From Neobacillus vireti (GTDB taxonomy: Bacteria > Bacillota > Bacilli > Bacillales > Cytobacillaceae), in the NCBI RefSeq assembly GCF_001026695.1, contig NZ_LDNB01000006.1:165926-229925 (forward strand): 64,000 bases of DNA. The letters run 5' to 3'. The position numbers and the translations under genes were made by a program. Positions 16,450 to 24,617 of this stretch are shown one piece after another (the first letter of the stretch is position 1; every line of letters starts with the position of its first letter). The notes beneath the pieces are model-generated. The model made no database searches. It had not been told where the DNA came from and saw nothing but the letters and a program-made list of their open reading frames with translations.

Positions 16450-16984
16450 ATTTTGTGTAACGGTTTGCATAGCTTGAGGCGACGAAGGCGTTTGGTTTGA
16501 TTTTTGGTTCGACTCCCATGGATTCAATCCTTGTTACCATTTCTTTGACAAATTCTCTTGTTTTGTTGCGTTTCCCTGCACCGATATCGATATGGCCCTC
16601 CATTGTGAAGGTTGCACCTTGATAAAGATGGGGAAGAACAATATTGATCAGTTCACTTTTTCTTTCCTCTGTGAACAAAGAAACGACCTCTTCTGTTAAT
16701 GACAGTTCAAGGGAGATGCGATCATGTAAATGTGTCATTTTTCTTGGGATAATCACTTTTCGAATGCAAGCCCACACACCTTTCCCTTCATTTTGGATCA
16801 CGATTCCAGTGATAAAGGTAGTCTGGGATTTATGAACCTGTGAATCCGTTCCGACCATTAAGCGGAAGTTTCCTCGAGGATCTATGTTCATGAACTCGAC
16901 AATCCGTGTAAAAACCTGATCAAACGACATTCTATTCTCTTGAAGATTCTGAAATGAATGATGATAAGCCTGGGATTTTTTCAT
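16448..16984 (-). CDS. ykuK: YkuK-like RNase H-fold protein (DUF458)
   Basis: This 178-residue cytosolic protein matches the YkuK/DUF458 family: 'RLMVGTDSQVH' (about residue 43) and 'HIDIGAGKRNKTREFVKEM' (about 136) carry the conserved acidic and His residues of the predicted RNase H-like nuclease fold. Function in Bacillus is unknown. ATG 16984 is chosen because similarity begins near it; the ATG at 17041 gives a poorly conserved extension. The 3' end runs into the repeat hairpin, which supplies the stop codon. Confidence 0.78.
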   Translation of the reverse strand: MKKSQAYHHSFQNLQENRMSFDQVFTRIVEFMNIDPRGNFRLMVGTDSQVHKSQTTFITGIVIQNEGKGVWACIRKVIIPRKMTHLHDRISLELSLTEEVVSLFTEERKSELINIVLPHLYQGATFTMEGHIDIGAGKRNKTREFVKEMVTRIESMGVEPKIKPNAFVASSYANRYTK

Positions 16985-17208
16985 TTTTAAGCACCATATC
17001 TTTCCCTTCTTGTTGAAGAATTTCCTATTGGCTCTTACCACATTTTATGGAAAGGGGATATTTAGCGTGCAGCCATAGTAAAATGAGTTCCTTGGTTTAT
17101 ACATTTTTGTTGTTTTTATCCGTAAAAACAATTAAATGCCTATCATTCTTTCTGCTAGTCCAACATTTAATAAAGAAAGGAATTTATTATTGATTAGGAT
17201 GGATGAAA

Positions 17209-17373
17209 ATGGCAAAGAGAAATCGGGGAAAGACCATCAGTCACCTGCCGGAAAATGGACGGGGGACATGTCCAATATGTGAAAGAACAAGAATAAAACT
17301 GCTCTATCCATACAAAACAGAAACAAACCAAACCATCAAAGTCTGCAAAAACTGCCGTCCGAAAGAAAAATAG
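17209..17373 (+). CDS. Small zinc-ribbon protein (54 aa)
   Basis: This 54-residue basic protein contains two CxxC knuckles, 'CPIC' (21-24) and 'CKNC' (46-49), spaced like a zinc ribbon, in a basic N-terminus (MAKRNRGKTISHLPENGRG) typical of nucleic-acid or ribosome-associated mini-proteins. AGGATGG lies 6 bases before the ATG. A GTGTCAGGCACC repeat follows 14 bases after the stop. I recognise the fold type but no named family, so function is open. Confidence 0.6.
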   Translation: MAKRNRGKTISHLPENGRGTCPICERTRIKLLYPYKTETNQTIKVCKNCRPKEK

Positions 17374-17387
17374 GGTGTTATTCAATG

Positions 17388-17438
17388 GGGTGTCAGGCAC
17401 CGTCCGTGGACATTTGTCCGTGTGGGGTGGACACTTCC
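17388..17438. repeat. GTGTCAGGCACC-family repeat
   Basis: GGTGTCAGGCACCG followed by TCCGTGGACATTTGTCC and GGGTGGACAC, nearly the same as the element at 8945. It lies between the zinc-ribbon gene and a terminator. Confidence 0.7.
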
Positions 17439-17446
17439 GTTTAACG

Positions 17447-17490
17447 AAAAAAAGGATTGAGCTATAAGTAGTGCTCAATCCTTTCTTTTT
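17447..17490. terminator. Bidirectional terminator
   Basis: AAAGGATTGAGC pairs with GCTCAATCCTTT around TATAAGTAGT, with an A-run before and T-run after. It ends the minus-strand metPS operon and the plus-strand small gene. Confidence 0.75.
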
Positions 17491-17504
17491 GTTTTTACCG
17501 GTGT

Positions 17505-17609
17505 TTATGATTTTTTTGAAACTCTGATAACGTTGAAAACGCTGGCTGCTAAACCGCCCCATATAATAACAATTCCTACGACCATCATGGTAATTGCGCT
17601 TCCTGACAT
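17505..17609 (-). CDS. metS: MetS-type small subunit of an amino-acid importer (34 aa)
   Basis: This 34-residue single-helix protein (MSGSAITMMVVGIVIIWGG in its first half, then a basic end RVSKKS) matches the MetS small subunit of NSS-family methionine/alanine importers. It begins one base after the stop of the large subunit (TAG-C-ATG), so it is translated by coupling. Together the two make an active sodium-dependent importer in corynebacteria; the same role is inferred here. Confidence 0.8.
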   Translation of the reverse strand: MSGSAITMMVVGIVIIWGGLAASVFNVIRVSKKS

Positions 17610-17610
17610 G

Positions 17611-19116
17611 CTAGGCGACCCCCTCTTTCTCTTCTACATTGGCATTGGCTTTCCATCCCTTAAGGGAAAGGAGGAGAGCAACTAGGATAACACCTGCGGC
17701 AACAACTACTCCAGCGAACAATATCAGGCTCGTTGGGTAACCCTCGTAATTTTTCGCAAGGTTCTGACGGATGTTATCAAACATCATGTATCCAAGAACA
17801 AGTGGTGTAAGGATTGCGAGGCAGAATTTCCACCAAGCACCAGTGCGCAAGTCTGAAATTTCGTTAGCATGCTTTTGTAAACCAGTTAATCCTTTAAAGA
17901 ACCATGCCATCAAGATGATTTCCACTAATCCCGCAAGAGCAACACCGAAGTTATTGATGAAATAATCGACAATATCAAGCAAACGCAATCCGCCGTTTGT
18001 GGCAAACAGCAATGAAATGACAGCGGCAGTTAAACCGCTAGCTAAAACTGCTTTTGTCCGCGAGACATTAAACTTATCCTGAACACCGGCGACAAAGGTT
18101 TCTACAATCGAAATCAGCGATGTCATTCCAGCAAAAACAAGTGAAAGGAAGAATAGTATTCCGAATAGTCCATTCCATCCAGGAAATTCATTAATAATGC
18201 TTGGGAAGACAACGAACGCAAGGCCGATTCCGCTGCTAACCACTTGATCAATTGGTACCCCCTGCTGTTTAGCCATAAACCCTAAAGCGGCAAATACTCC
18301 GATACCAGCAAGTAATTCAAATCCAGAGTTGGCAAAACCGGTAATGAAGGCATTATTATTGATATCCGATTTTTTTGGTAGATAGCTAGAATAAGTAAGC
18401 ATAATGGCAAATCCAATGGATAATGAGAAGAAGATTTGTCCGTATGCGGCAACCCATACTTTTCCGTCAAGCATTTTATCCCAGTTGGGCTTAAAGAAGG
18501 CGTTTAGTCCTTCAGCAGCACCGTCAAGTGTAACCGCACGTATAACGATGATTAAGAACATGATGACAAGAGTTGGGATAAAAATCTTATTTAGTCTTTC
18601 GATTCCTTTTGATACACCCCTGTATAGAACGAAAAGCGTAACAGCCCAAACAAAAAGTAATGGAATAACTACGCCTGGAACTAAACTGCCGATATCTCCA
18701 GGAGTTTCAGATAATTTTAAAACTTTTCCATATAAAAATTGATCAGGTTTTGCCCCCCACTGGGTACCAACCGAATAGATTGTGTATTTAACGGCCCATG
18801 CAATAATCACTGCGTAATAGGTACAAATAACAAACGAGATTAATACTTGCCACCAGCCAAGCCATTCCGCTTTTTTGCTAATCCGGAAGAAGGAAAGTGG
18901 TGCTGAACCTCGGTATTTGTGACCAATCGTGAATTCCAAAATTAAAATCGGGATCCCCGCGGTTAAAAGTGCAAATAAATAGGGAAAGTAAAAGGCACCT
19001 CCGCCATTCTCATAAGCAACGGCGGGGAATCGCCATATATTCCCTAATCCAACTGCGGACCCCACTGCTGCCATGATAAAACCGTATCTAGAGCCCCACT
19101 GCTGACGATTCTCCAT
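17611..19116 (-). CDS. metP: Sodium-dependent NSS-family methionine/alanine importer
   Basis: This 501-residue protein has about 11-12 membrane helices of the neurotransmitter:sodium symporter family. The N-terminal 'WGSRYGFIMAAVGSAVGLGNIWRFP' region (read in parts) holds the sodium- and substrate-binding unwound helix 1, and 'SLSIGFAIMLTYSSYLPK' is helix 6-like. The downstream MetS gene points to a MetPS-type importer of methionine, alanine or similar amino acids. TAGGAGGG precedes the ATG by 7 bases. Family is certain; substrate is inferred. Confidence 0.88.
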   Translation of the reverse strand: MENRQQWGSRYGFIMAAVGSAVGLGNIWRFPAVAYENGGGAFYFPYLFALLTAGIPILILEFTIGHKYRGSAPLSFFRISKKAEWLGWWQVLISFVICTYYAVIIAWAVKYTIYSVGTQWGAKPDQFLYGKVLKLSETPGDIGSLVPGVVIPLLFVWAVTLFVLYRGVSKGIERLNKIFIPTLVIMFLIIVIRAVTLDGAAEGLNAFFKPNWDKMLDGKVWVAAYGQIFFSLSIGFAIMLTYSSYLPKKSDINNNAFITGFANSGFELLAGIGVFAALGFMAKQQGVPIDQVVSSGIGLAFVVFPSIINEFPGWNGLFGILFFLSLVFAGMTSLISIVETFVAGVQDKFNVSRTKAVLASGLTAAVISLLFATNGGLRLLDIVDYFINNFGVALAGLVEIILMAWFFKGLTGLQKHANEISDLRTGAWWKFCLAILTPLVLGYMMFDNIRQNLAKNYEGYPTSLILFAGVVVAAGVILVALLLSLKGWKANANVEEKEGVA

Positions 19117-19327
19117 AAATGTCCCTCCTAAACAGGATATCTTTTTATAAGATTCAGATAATTTTATTATTATCCTAATATATAGTTATTGGTGATAGAT
19201 GTCAAACTCTTTAGAATAATTTGTTTAATTGTAATTTTTGCCAAAGGATAAATCCTGTAGGTTAGCATTAAAGCGGTGGGAAAATGGTTGGTTATCACGT
19301 TAGGGTATCTCATTTTTTTTAATTAAA

Positions 19328-19513
19328 GGCTTTGTTAAAAGTGAATGTTGATTTCCGTTCCAGGCGCTTCGCTTTCCGCGGGGCGGGCGGTGAGCCTCCT
19401 CGGCGCTAAAGCGCCTGCGAGGTCTCACCTGTCCCGCTGCTCCCGCAGGAGTCTCGCGCCTTCCACTCCAATCAACATTGTGTTCATAATCAACAATGTT
19501 CTTTAACACAGCC
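19328..19513. mobile_element. 186-bp MITE-like element, copy 1
   Basis: The ends GGCTTTGTTAAA and TTTAACACAGCC are 12-bp imperfect terminal inverted repeats. The element is flanked by the 8-bp direct repeat TAATTAAA (19320-19327 and 19514-19521), as expected of a target-site duplication. The inside is much more GC-rich than its surroundings and has no credible gene. Copies 2 and 3 are at 23946 and 60521, each also 186 bp. Confidence 0.85.
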
Positions 19514-19529
19514 TAATTAAAAAAATTAA

Positions 19530-19560
19530 TTGTTAACCAAAATTAATTATAGGTTGACAA
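19530..19560. promoter_or_regulatory. BirA (biotin repressor) operator overlapping the bioY promoter
   Basis: TTGTTAACC (19530-19538) and GGTTGACAA (19552-19560) form the two half-sites of a BirA-type operator (TTGTNAACC ... GGTTNACAA), separated by 13 bases. The second half-site includes TTGACA (19554-19559), the -35 box of the likely bioY promoter, with a weak -10 TTTATT 17 bases on. Repression by biotinyl-AMP-BirA is inferred from family knowledge. Confidence 0.7.
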
Positions 19561-19624
19561 TACTACCTCTAACCATTTATTTTAAATTTATGACATTTTA
19601 TTTTGGGATAGGAGATTGAAAAGA

Positions 19625-20215
19625 ATGAAGTTAAGGGCACTTGATATAACACTAGTTGGTATGTTCGTGGCACTTATGGCGATTGGGGCTAACATCACGA
19701 CAATCGCTCCGTTTTTGCGTGTTGGCGGAGTACCGATCACCCTGCAAACATTTTTCGCTATTTTAGCAGGGTTAATTTTGGGGAGTCGTTTGGGAGCCAT
19801 TGCGATGCTTGTTTATATGTTAGTAGGCATGGTGGGGGCGCCGGTCTTTGCAGATTTTTATGGTGGTCTCTCTATCATTATTAGACCTACCTTCGGCTTT
19901 ATCGTTTCATATATTTTTGTTGCATTTATCATTGGAAGAGTGGTGGAAAGGAAAAAAACTGTGGCGGCTTTTATCATTGCAGCTGTAATCGGCATGGCCG
20001 TCAATTACCTCTTAGGAACAAACTGGATGTACTTTGCCTATAAAATCTGGGCTGCGGCACCATCTGGCTTTACATACAAAATGGCATGGCTCTGGATGGT
20101 TCCCCCGTTGCCAAAGGATTTAATCCTAGCCATATTTGCAGGAATGATGGCCCACCGGCTAGAAAAAACCGTCCTATCAAAAGGCCAATTCAAACAATTA
20201 AAACGCGTTTCCTAG
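19625..20215 (+). CDS. bioY: Biotin transporter substrate-binding membrane protein BioY
   Basis: This 196-residue S-component has six membrane segments and BioY signatures: 'GGVPITLQTFFAILAGLILG' (about 39-58), 'GAPVFADFYGG' and 'NYLLGTNWMYF'. It binds biotin and imports it, with the shared ECF module encoded elsewhere or alone. ATG 19625 is favoured over the TTG at 19616, which sits on the ribosome-binding site GGAG. The BirA operator upstream supports the assignment. Two GTGTCAGGCACC repeats follow. Confidence 0.92.
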   Translation: MKLRALDITLVGMFVALMAIGANITTIAPFLRVGGVPITLQTFFAILAGLILGSRLGAIAMLVYMLVGMVGAPVFADFYGGLSIIIRPTFGFIVSYIFVAFIIGRVVERKKTVAAFIIAAVIGMAVNYLLGTNWMYFAYKIWAAAPSGFTYKMAWLWMVPPLPKDLILAIFAGMMAHRLEKTVLSKGQFKQLKRVS

Positions 20216-20230
20216 ATAGTTTCCTAAATA

Positions 20231-20357
20231 GTGTCAGGCACGTGGAAAAGAAAGTGTCCACTGGAGACGGACAAATGTCTTTTTATGGTGCCTGACACCA
20301 AAATCAGACTGTGTCCACTGGAGGCGGACAAATGTCTTTTTGTGGTGCCTGACACCC
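20231..20357. repeat. Two adjacent GTGTCAGGCACC-family repeats
   Basis: First unit 20231-20299 (GTGTCAGGCACG to GGTGCCTGACACC) and a second, 5'-shortened unit 20311-20357 that repeats GTGTCCACTGGAGGCGGAC and GGTGCCTGACACCC. They are followed by two further degenerate GTGACACCC/ATGACACCC fragments up to 20384. The tandem arrangement suggests local duplication. Confidence 0.7.
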
Positions 20358-20393
20358 AATAGTGACACCCAATAATGACACCCGATCAACGCA

Positions 20394-20438
20394 AACAAAA
20401 AAAGCGGCATAACCATAAATTTCTGGTTATACCACTTT
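20394..20438 (-). terminator. Terminator overlapping the end of the diguanylate cyclase gene
   Basis: On the minus strand AAAGTGGTATAACCA pairs with TGGTTATGCCGCTTT (two G-U pairs) and is followed by a run of T. The last three codons and stop of the GGDEF gene are inside its 5' arm. Confidence 0.7.
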
Positions 20439-21674
20439 CTTGTTTAGGAGGCCGTTGAGGGCGGATACTTGGTTTTTTCCGAGCTGTTTGGATTGGAGCA
20501 ATAGTTCGTCGGCTTGGATATAGGCTTTTTCCATTGAGGTGTGATCATTCACTTTGTAGAAATAGAGCCCGAACGATGCTGTGTAGGAAATAGTCCTTAT
20601 TTCCCCGTTATACTCTACTTGTACGGAATTATTTGCAATCCCGCCAAGCATCCTGTTGATCAAATCTACGGCCTGGGTATAGTTTCTGTTTCTAAGACAA
20701 AGCGTAAATTCTTCACCGCCGCTTCTGAAAAGATAATCCTCTTGACTTAGATAGCTTTTTAACGTGGAGGCAAAATGCTGGATTACTTTATCTCCCACGG
20801 CATGATTGTAGTTATCGTTAATTCCTTTAAATTTATCGATGTCGGCGACGACAATACCGATATCCTCCCCGGTTTGATTTAACTCGGCCATCTTTTTATC
20901 CATGAAGGTGCGATTGAAGACGCCTGTCAAAAAGTCCGTATAGGCCATTTGTTCAAATTGGTCCCGCTCCAGCTTATTTTGTATACTTTGAGATTTAGAG
21001 TAGAACGAGAGGTTAACAATATAATTTAAGATAAATAGGCTGATAATCATTTCCCATTTTCCGTCTTTAAGAAAAAGAAATAATAGACCGTTCGTGATTG
21101 CCACTTTCCCATAGTCTAGTAAACTTATGTCTCTAAAAATAAAATCGATGCCCTCTTTAAATGATTTTTGTTCTCCTAAAGTAACAAATAAAATCAACAT
21201 GATCGCACCTGACAAATAGGAAGAAAGACAAACTAATCCAAATAACAGAATCCAATAGCCAAAGGGAAAGGATTGAAAACTTGAATAAAAGTGCTGGAAT
21301 AAAAAATAAGCAATCGAGTGTGTAATAACAAAGGAGCCAATGTTGTAAAAAGTATCGAAAAACTCATTTGGATCAGCCATCTTTGCCCATTTTCGATAAA
21401 AATAAACGGTAAATCGATAAAGGGTTTCAAAGATAAACAAGCCAAATGGACCGGCAAATAAAATAAGGGATAAATCATAGCTTATTCCATATTCAATATT
21501 GGTATTGCCGTTTTTAAAGAAAACCCGTAGGCGAAAGTATAGACTGGAGAAAAACCAGAAGACAATTAAAGCCATAATAAAGCTGGTGTTGTCTGCCAAA
21601 ATATTAGATGAGAAAAAAACTATGGCCACGGAAGTAAAAAATAACGATAATTCGTAAATCCTAGTTTTCAACAT
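20427..21674 (-). CDS. Membrane-bound diguanylate cyclase (GGDEF)
   Basis: This 415-residue protein has an N-terminal membrane sensor region of about seven hydrophobic segments (about 1-235) and a C-terminal GGDEF domain (about 250-410). The active-site signature is 'RSGGEEF' (about 316-322), a functional GGEEF, and substrate-site residues appear in 'DIGIVVADIDKFKGINDNY' (read in parts). There is no EAL domain. It is predicted to make cyclic di-GMP from two GTP in response to a membrane signal. The start is uncertain; ATG 21674 is chosen because the hydrophobic region begins there, though frames stay open to 21773. Confidence 0.85.
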   Translation of the reverse strand: MLKTRIYELSLFFTSVAIVFFSSNILADNTSFIMALIVFWFFSSLYFRLRVFFKNGNTNIEYGISYDLSLILFAGPFGLFIFETLYRFTVYFYRKWAKMADPNEFFDTFYNIGSFVITHSIAYFLFQHFYSSFQSFPFGYWILLFGLVCLSSYLSGAIMLILFVTLGEQKSFKEGIDFIFRDISLLDYGKVAITNGLLFLFLKDGKWEMIISLFILNYIVNLSFYSKSQSIQNKLERDQFEQMAYTDFLTGVFNRTFMDKKMAELNQTGEDIGIVVADIDKFKGINDNYNHAVGDKVIQHFASTLKSYLSQEDYLFRSGGEEFTLCLRNRNYTQAVDLINRMLGGIANNSVQVEYNGEIRTISYTASFGLYFYKVNDHTSMEKAYIQADELLLQSKQLGKNQVSALNGLLNKKVV

Positions 21675-21835
21675 AACATTCCATTCACTTCCTAGTATCA
21701 TAAATTCTATCTTAATCAATATCGAATTTAAAAAGATTGTCATAATGGGCCTGTCTATATTCCTATTGTACAAAATTTCCTGAAGATAACGAACTACTTT
21801 TTACAAAATTATTGGTTTCTTGAAAAATTATTAGT

Positions 21836-21850
21836 AAAATTCAGAAAACT
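21836..21850. promoter_or_regulatory. Possible CodY box upstream of kynU
   Basis: AAAATTCAGAAAACT differs from the CodY consensus AATTTTCWGAAAATT at three positions. A TATAAT at 21876-21881 is a plausible -10 box for kynU. Weak evidence. Confidence 0.25.
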
Positions 21851-22011
21851 AAAGACATTTAGTCCCGTATAGCAGATATAATGTTTTATAATTATCACAT
21901 AGCGATAAAGTGAAGTTTGGTTGTTTTGATAAAAATAAGATTCTACTTCCTAGTTCACTGGTGTATGCACCTGATTTTCCAATCTGATAGATGAAGGGAT
22001 GATTGTTAATA

Positions 22012-23304
22012 ATGGAGGGGTCTTTACTCGATGCTTCAGAAGCCTATGCAAAATTACTAGATGAAAAAGCGAAATTAACAAAGTTTCGCGAAGAATTTTA
22101 CCTTCAAAAGGATCATTATTATATGGATGGAAATTCATTAGGCCTATTATCCAAACGTGCAGAGGAAACGCTGTTAACTTCCCTTGAAGACTGGAAGAGG
22201 TATGGAATTGATGGCTGGATGGTCGGGAAGCAGCCTTGGTTTTCCCTATCTGAAAAAGTGGCAGGGATGCTTGCACCTTTAGTTGGTGCCAAGGAAGAAG
22301 AAGTGATTGCGACGGGCTCTATTACCGTCAATATCCACCAGTTAATAGCAACCTTTTATAAGCCTGAAGGAAAAAGAAAGAAAATTTTAGCAGACGAGTT
22401 AACTTTTCCGTCGGATATTTACGCCCTTCAAAGTCAGTTAAGGATAAAGAACCTTGACCCTGTTGAAGATCTCATTTGCGTGAAAAGCAGGGATGGGCGA
22501 ACCCTCAACGAGGAAGACATTATAGCCGCAATGACGGATGAAGTGGCTGTCATTTTGCTTCCATCAGTGCTCTATCGCAGCGGCCAGCTCCTTGATATGG
22601 AGATCTTGACGCATGAAGCCCATAAGCGCGGAATCATCATTGGTTTTGATCTTGCCCATTCCATTGGGGCGATGCCTCATGAACTGCATGATTGGGGAGT
22701 GGACTTTGCGGTGTGGTGCAATTATAAATATTTGAATGGCGGCCCAGGCAGTGTCGGGGGACTTTTCGTTCATGAAAAGCAGCTTGAGGCATTTCACGGA
22801 CCGGGTCTGGGGGGCTGGTTTGGTTCGAAAAAGGAGAAACAATTTGATATGGAGCATGTCCACACGCCTGCCGAAACAGCAGGTGCCTTCCAAATTGGTA
22901 CACCACATATATTAAGCTTAGCACCGATTTTGGGATCGTTAGAAATTTTTCAGGAAGCAGGAATCGAAAATATTCGCAGTAAATCTTTAAGTTTGACCCG
23001 GTATATGATGGAGCTGATTGACTGTGAGCTGCGGGGTATGGGGTTTTCCATCACCAATCCAGGGGATGACCGCTATAGAGGCGGGCATGTCAGCCTTGAA
23101 CATCATGATGCAGCGCGCATCTGCAAGGCGTTAAAAGAAAACAAGGTAACACCGGATTTTCGTGCGCCCAACGTCATCCGTTTAGCCCCGATTGCCCTTT
23201 ATACCAGCTATCATGACATTTGGAAAACGGTGCAAATTCTAAAAACCATCATGATCGAAGAACAATACAAAAAATTCAGCAACGAACGGGAAGTTGTCGC
23301 ATAA
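22012..23304 (+). CDS. kynU: Kynureninase
   Basis: This 430-residue PLP-dependent fold-type I enzyme splits kynurenine to anthranilate and alanine. Signatures: '[19 protein letters not shown]' at the start, '[15 protein letters not shown]' (phosphate-binding), '[35 protein letters not shown]' in parts, with the PLP lysine in 'NYKYLNGG'. C-terminal 'RGGHVSLEH' and '[14 protein letters not shown]' bind substrate carboxylate. The usual partners kynA and kynB are not adjacent. Start ATG 22012 is preferred; TTG 22003 is possible. It is followed by guaD after 107 bases. Confidence 0.92.
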   Translation: MEGSLLDASEAYAKLLDEKAKLTKFREEFYLQKDHYYMDGNSLGLLSKRAEETLLTSLEDWKRYGIDGWMVGKQPWFSLSEKVAGMLAPLVGAKEEEVIATGSITVNIHQLIATFYKPEGKRKKILADELTFPSDIYALQSQLRIKNLDPVEDLICVKSRDGRTLNEEDIIAAMTDEVAVILLPSVLYRSGQLLDMEILTHEAHKRGIIIGFDLAHSIGAMPHELHDWGVDFAVWCNYKYLNGGPGSVGGLFVHEKQLEAFHGPGLGGWFGSKKEKQFDMEHVHTPAETAGAFQIGTPHILSLAPILGSLEIFQEAGIENIRSKSLSLTRYMMELIDCELRGMGFSITNPGDDRYRGGHVSLEHHDAARICKALKENKVTPDFRAPNVIRLAPIALYTSYHDIWKTVQILKTIMIEEQYKKFSNEREVVA

Positions 23305-23411
23305 AGAAGTTGTGTCATCCAAGGTTTATAGATGATTTCTAATTCGCCCTTCCTAAATTTAGGAATACCCTTATATGGAGGAAAAATGTCTTAAAGGACA
23401 GGGGGAAGAAG

Positions 23412-23882
23412 ATGAGTCAAGAAATGTTTATGAAGGCAGCGGTAGATCTTGCGCTTGATAATGTTGTAACTAACGGCGGCGGGCCGTTTGGTGCGATTAT
23501 CGTTAAAAACGGGCAGATCATTGCGGTCGGCCGTAACCAAGTAGTGGCAAATAAGGATCCTTCGGCACATGCTGAGATGCAGGCGATTCGGGCTGCATGC
23601 CGGTATTTGAATAGTCATGAATTAAGAGATTGTGAAATATATTCAAGCTGTGAACCATGCCCAATGTGTTTAGGAGCGATCTATTGGGCCAGACTAAAAT
23701 CAGTTTACTATGCTTGTACAAATAAAGATGCAGCACAAATTGGATTTGACGACCTCTTTATATACAAACAACTTGCCCTGCCAGTAGAAAAACGAAGTAT
23801 TCCCATGAAACGAATCGTCCCAAGCAATACCTATATGCCATTAAATGCCTGGATACACAAAACGAACAAGATTAATTATTAA
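23412..23882 (+). CDS. guaD: Guanine deaminase
   Basis: This 156-residue enzyme of the cytidine-deaminase fold converts guanine to xanthine. The zinc site is complete: 'HAEMQAI' (His and catalytic Glu) and 'PCPMCLGAIYWAR' (two Cys). Length and C-terminal region match B. subtilis GuaD (156 aa), which swaps C-terminal segments in its dimer. AGGGGGAAGAAG precedes the ATG. A terminator and MITE copy 2 follow. Confidence 0.93.
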   Translation: MSQEMFMKAAVDLALDNVVTNGGGPFGAIIVKNGQIIAVGRNQVVANKDPSAHAEMQAIRAACRYLNSHELRDCEIYSSCEPCPMCLGAIYWARLKSVYYACTNKDAAQIGFDDLFIYKQLALPVEKRSIPMKRIVPSNTYMPLNAWIHKTNKINY

Positions 23883-23888
23883 AGGTTG

Positions 23889-23942
23889 CAAAAGGCTCTG
23901 ACCTTGGTGCGGGATTGCCCCAAGGTAAGGGGCTTTTTTGTT
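23889..23942 (+). terminator. Terminator of guaD
   Basis: A hairpin built on ACCTTGG / CCAAGGT with extra G/C pairing is followed by TTTTTTG and TTTTTT. Confidence 0.6.
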
Positions 23943-23945
23943 TTT

Positions 23946-24131
23946 TGCTGTGTTAAAAGGGAATGTTGATTTCCTTTCCAGGCGCTTCGCTTTCCGCGGG
24001 GCGGGCGGTGAGCCTCCTCGGCGCTAAAGCGCCTGCGGGGTCTCACCTGTCCCGCTGCTCCCGCAGGAGTCTTGCGCCCTCCACTCCAATCAACATTGTG
24101 CTCAAAATCAACAACGTGCTTTAACATTGCC
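23946..24131. mobile_element. 186-bp MITE-like element, copy 2
   Basis: Ends TGCTGTGTTAAA and TTTAACATTGCC, same length and orientation as copy 1, with a very similar GC-rich interior. It is flanked by the 9-bp direct repeat TTTGTTTTT (23937-23945 and 24132-24140). Confidence 0.85.
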
Positions 24132-24163
24132 TTTGTTTTTTTAAAAAAATTTCTCAAGGGTAA

Positions 24164-24192
24164 TTGTTTATCATTACCAATTATGATATACT
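24164..24192 (+). promoter_or_regulatory. SigA promoter of the GntR-ABC operon
   Basis: TTGTTT (24164-24169), 17-base spacer, TATACT (24187-24192), 26 bases before the ribosome-binding site of the regulator. Confidence 0.6.
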
Positions 24193-24236
24193 ACATTACA
24201 TCACTAATGCACTATATCAGGGGAGGGGTGAAAAGA

Positions 24237-24617
24237 TTGATTCTTAATCTGGACGGGACGAAGCCGATTTATGTCCAAATTTCAGAGTGGCTGGAGAATG
24301 AGATTTTAAATGGAAATGTTGAAAGTGAACAAAAAATTTACTCCCAGTATCAGCTTGCAGAGATTTTTAATATTAACCCGGCAACGGCGGCAAAGGGGCT
24401 GAACATTTTGGCGGATGAACAAATTTTAATGAAAAAGCGCGGGCTTGGGATGTTTGTCACGAGCAATGCTAAAGAAATGATTCTGACCAAGCGAAAAAAC
24501 CAAACGTTGAAGCGGCTTGTACAGGAAATTGTTTTGGAAGCGGGACGGCTTCAGGTAAGCAAAGAGGAATTAATCGACATGATCAAAACGGCTGACATAG
24601 GGGAGGAAGAGCAATGA
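24237..24617 (+). CDS. GntR-family regulator, YtrA subfamily
   Basis: This 126-residue protein has a winged-helix GntR domain (about 10-75, 'PIYVQISEWLENEILNGNV', 'FNINPATAAKGLNILADEQIL') and a short C-terminal dimerisation helix, the YtrA layout. It most likely represses its own operon of ABC-transporter genes. The TTG start at 24237 is chosen because GGGAGGGG lies 8 bases upstream; the in-frame GTG 24228 overlaps that site. Stop overlaps the ATPase start by 4 bases. Confidence 0.85.
   Translation: MILNLDGTKPIYVQISEWLENEILNGNVESEQKIYSQYQLAEIFNINPATAAKGLNILADEQILMKKRGLGMFVTSNAKEMILTKRKNQTLKRLVQEIVLEAGRLQVSKEELIDMIKTADIGEEEQ

Noticed and set aside
17194..17562. 122-residue minus-strand frame between metS and the zinc-ribbon gene
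   Set aside because: It crosses a repeat, a terminator and the small plus-strand gene, and its composition is not protein-like.
19116..19327. SAM or T-box leader upstream of metP
   Set aside because: No T-box sequence, S-box stems or leader terminator are visible between metP and the MITE.
23304..23412. Purine riboswitch upstream of guaD
   Set aside because: The 107-base gap holds no recognisable purine-aptamer stems or core.
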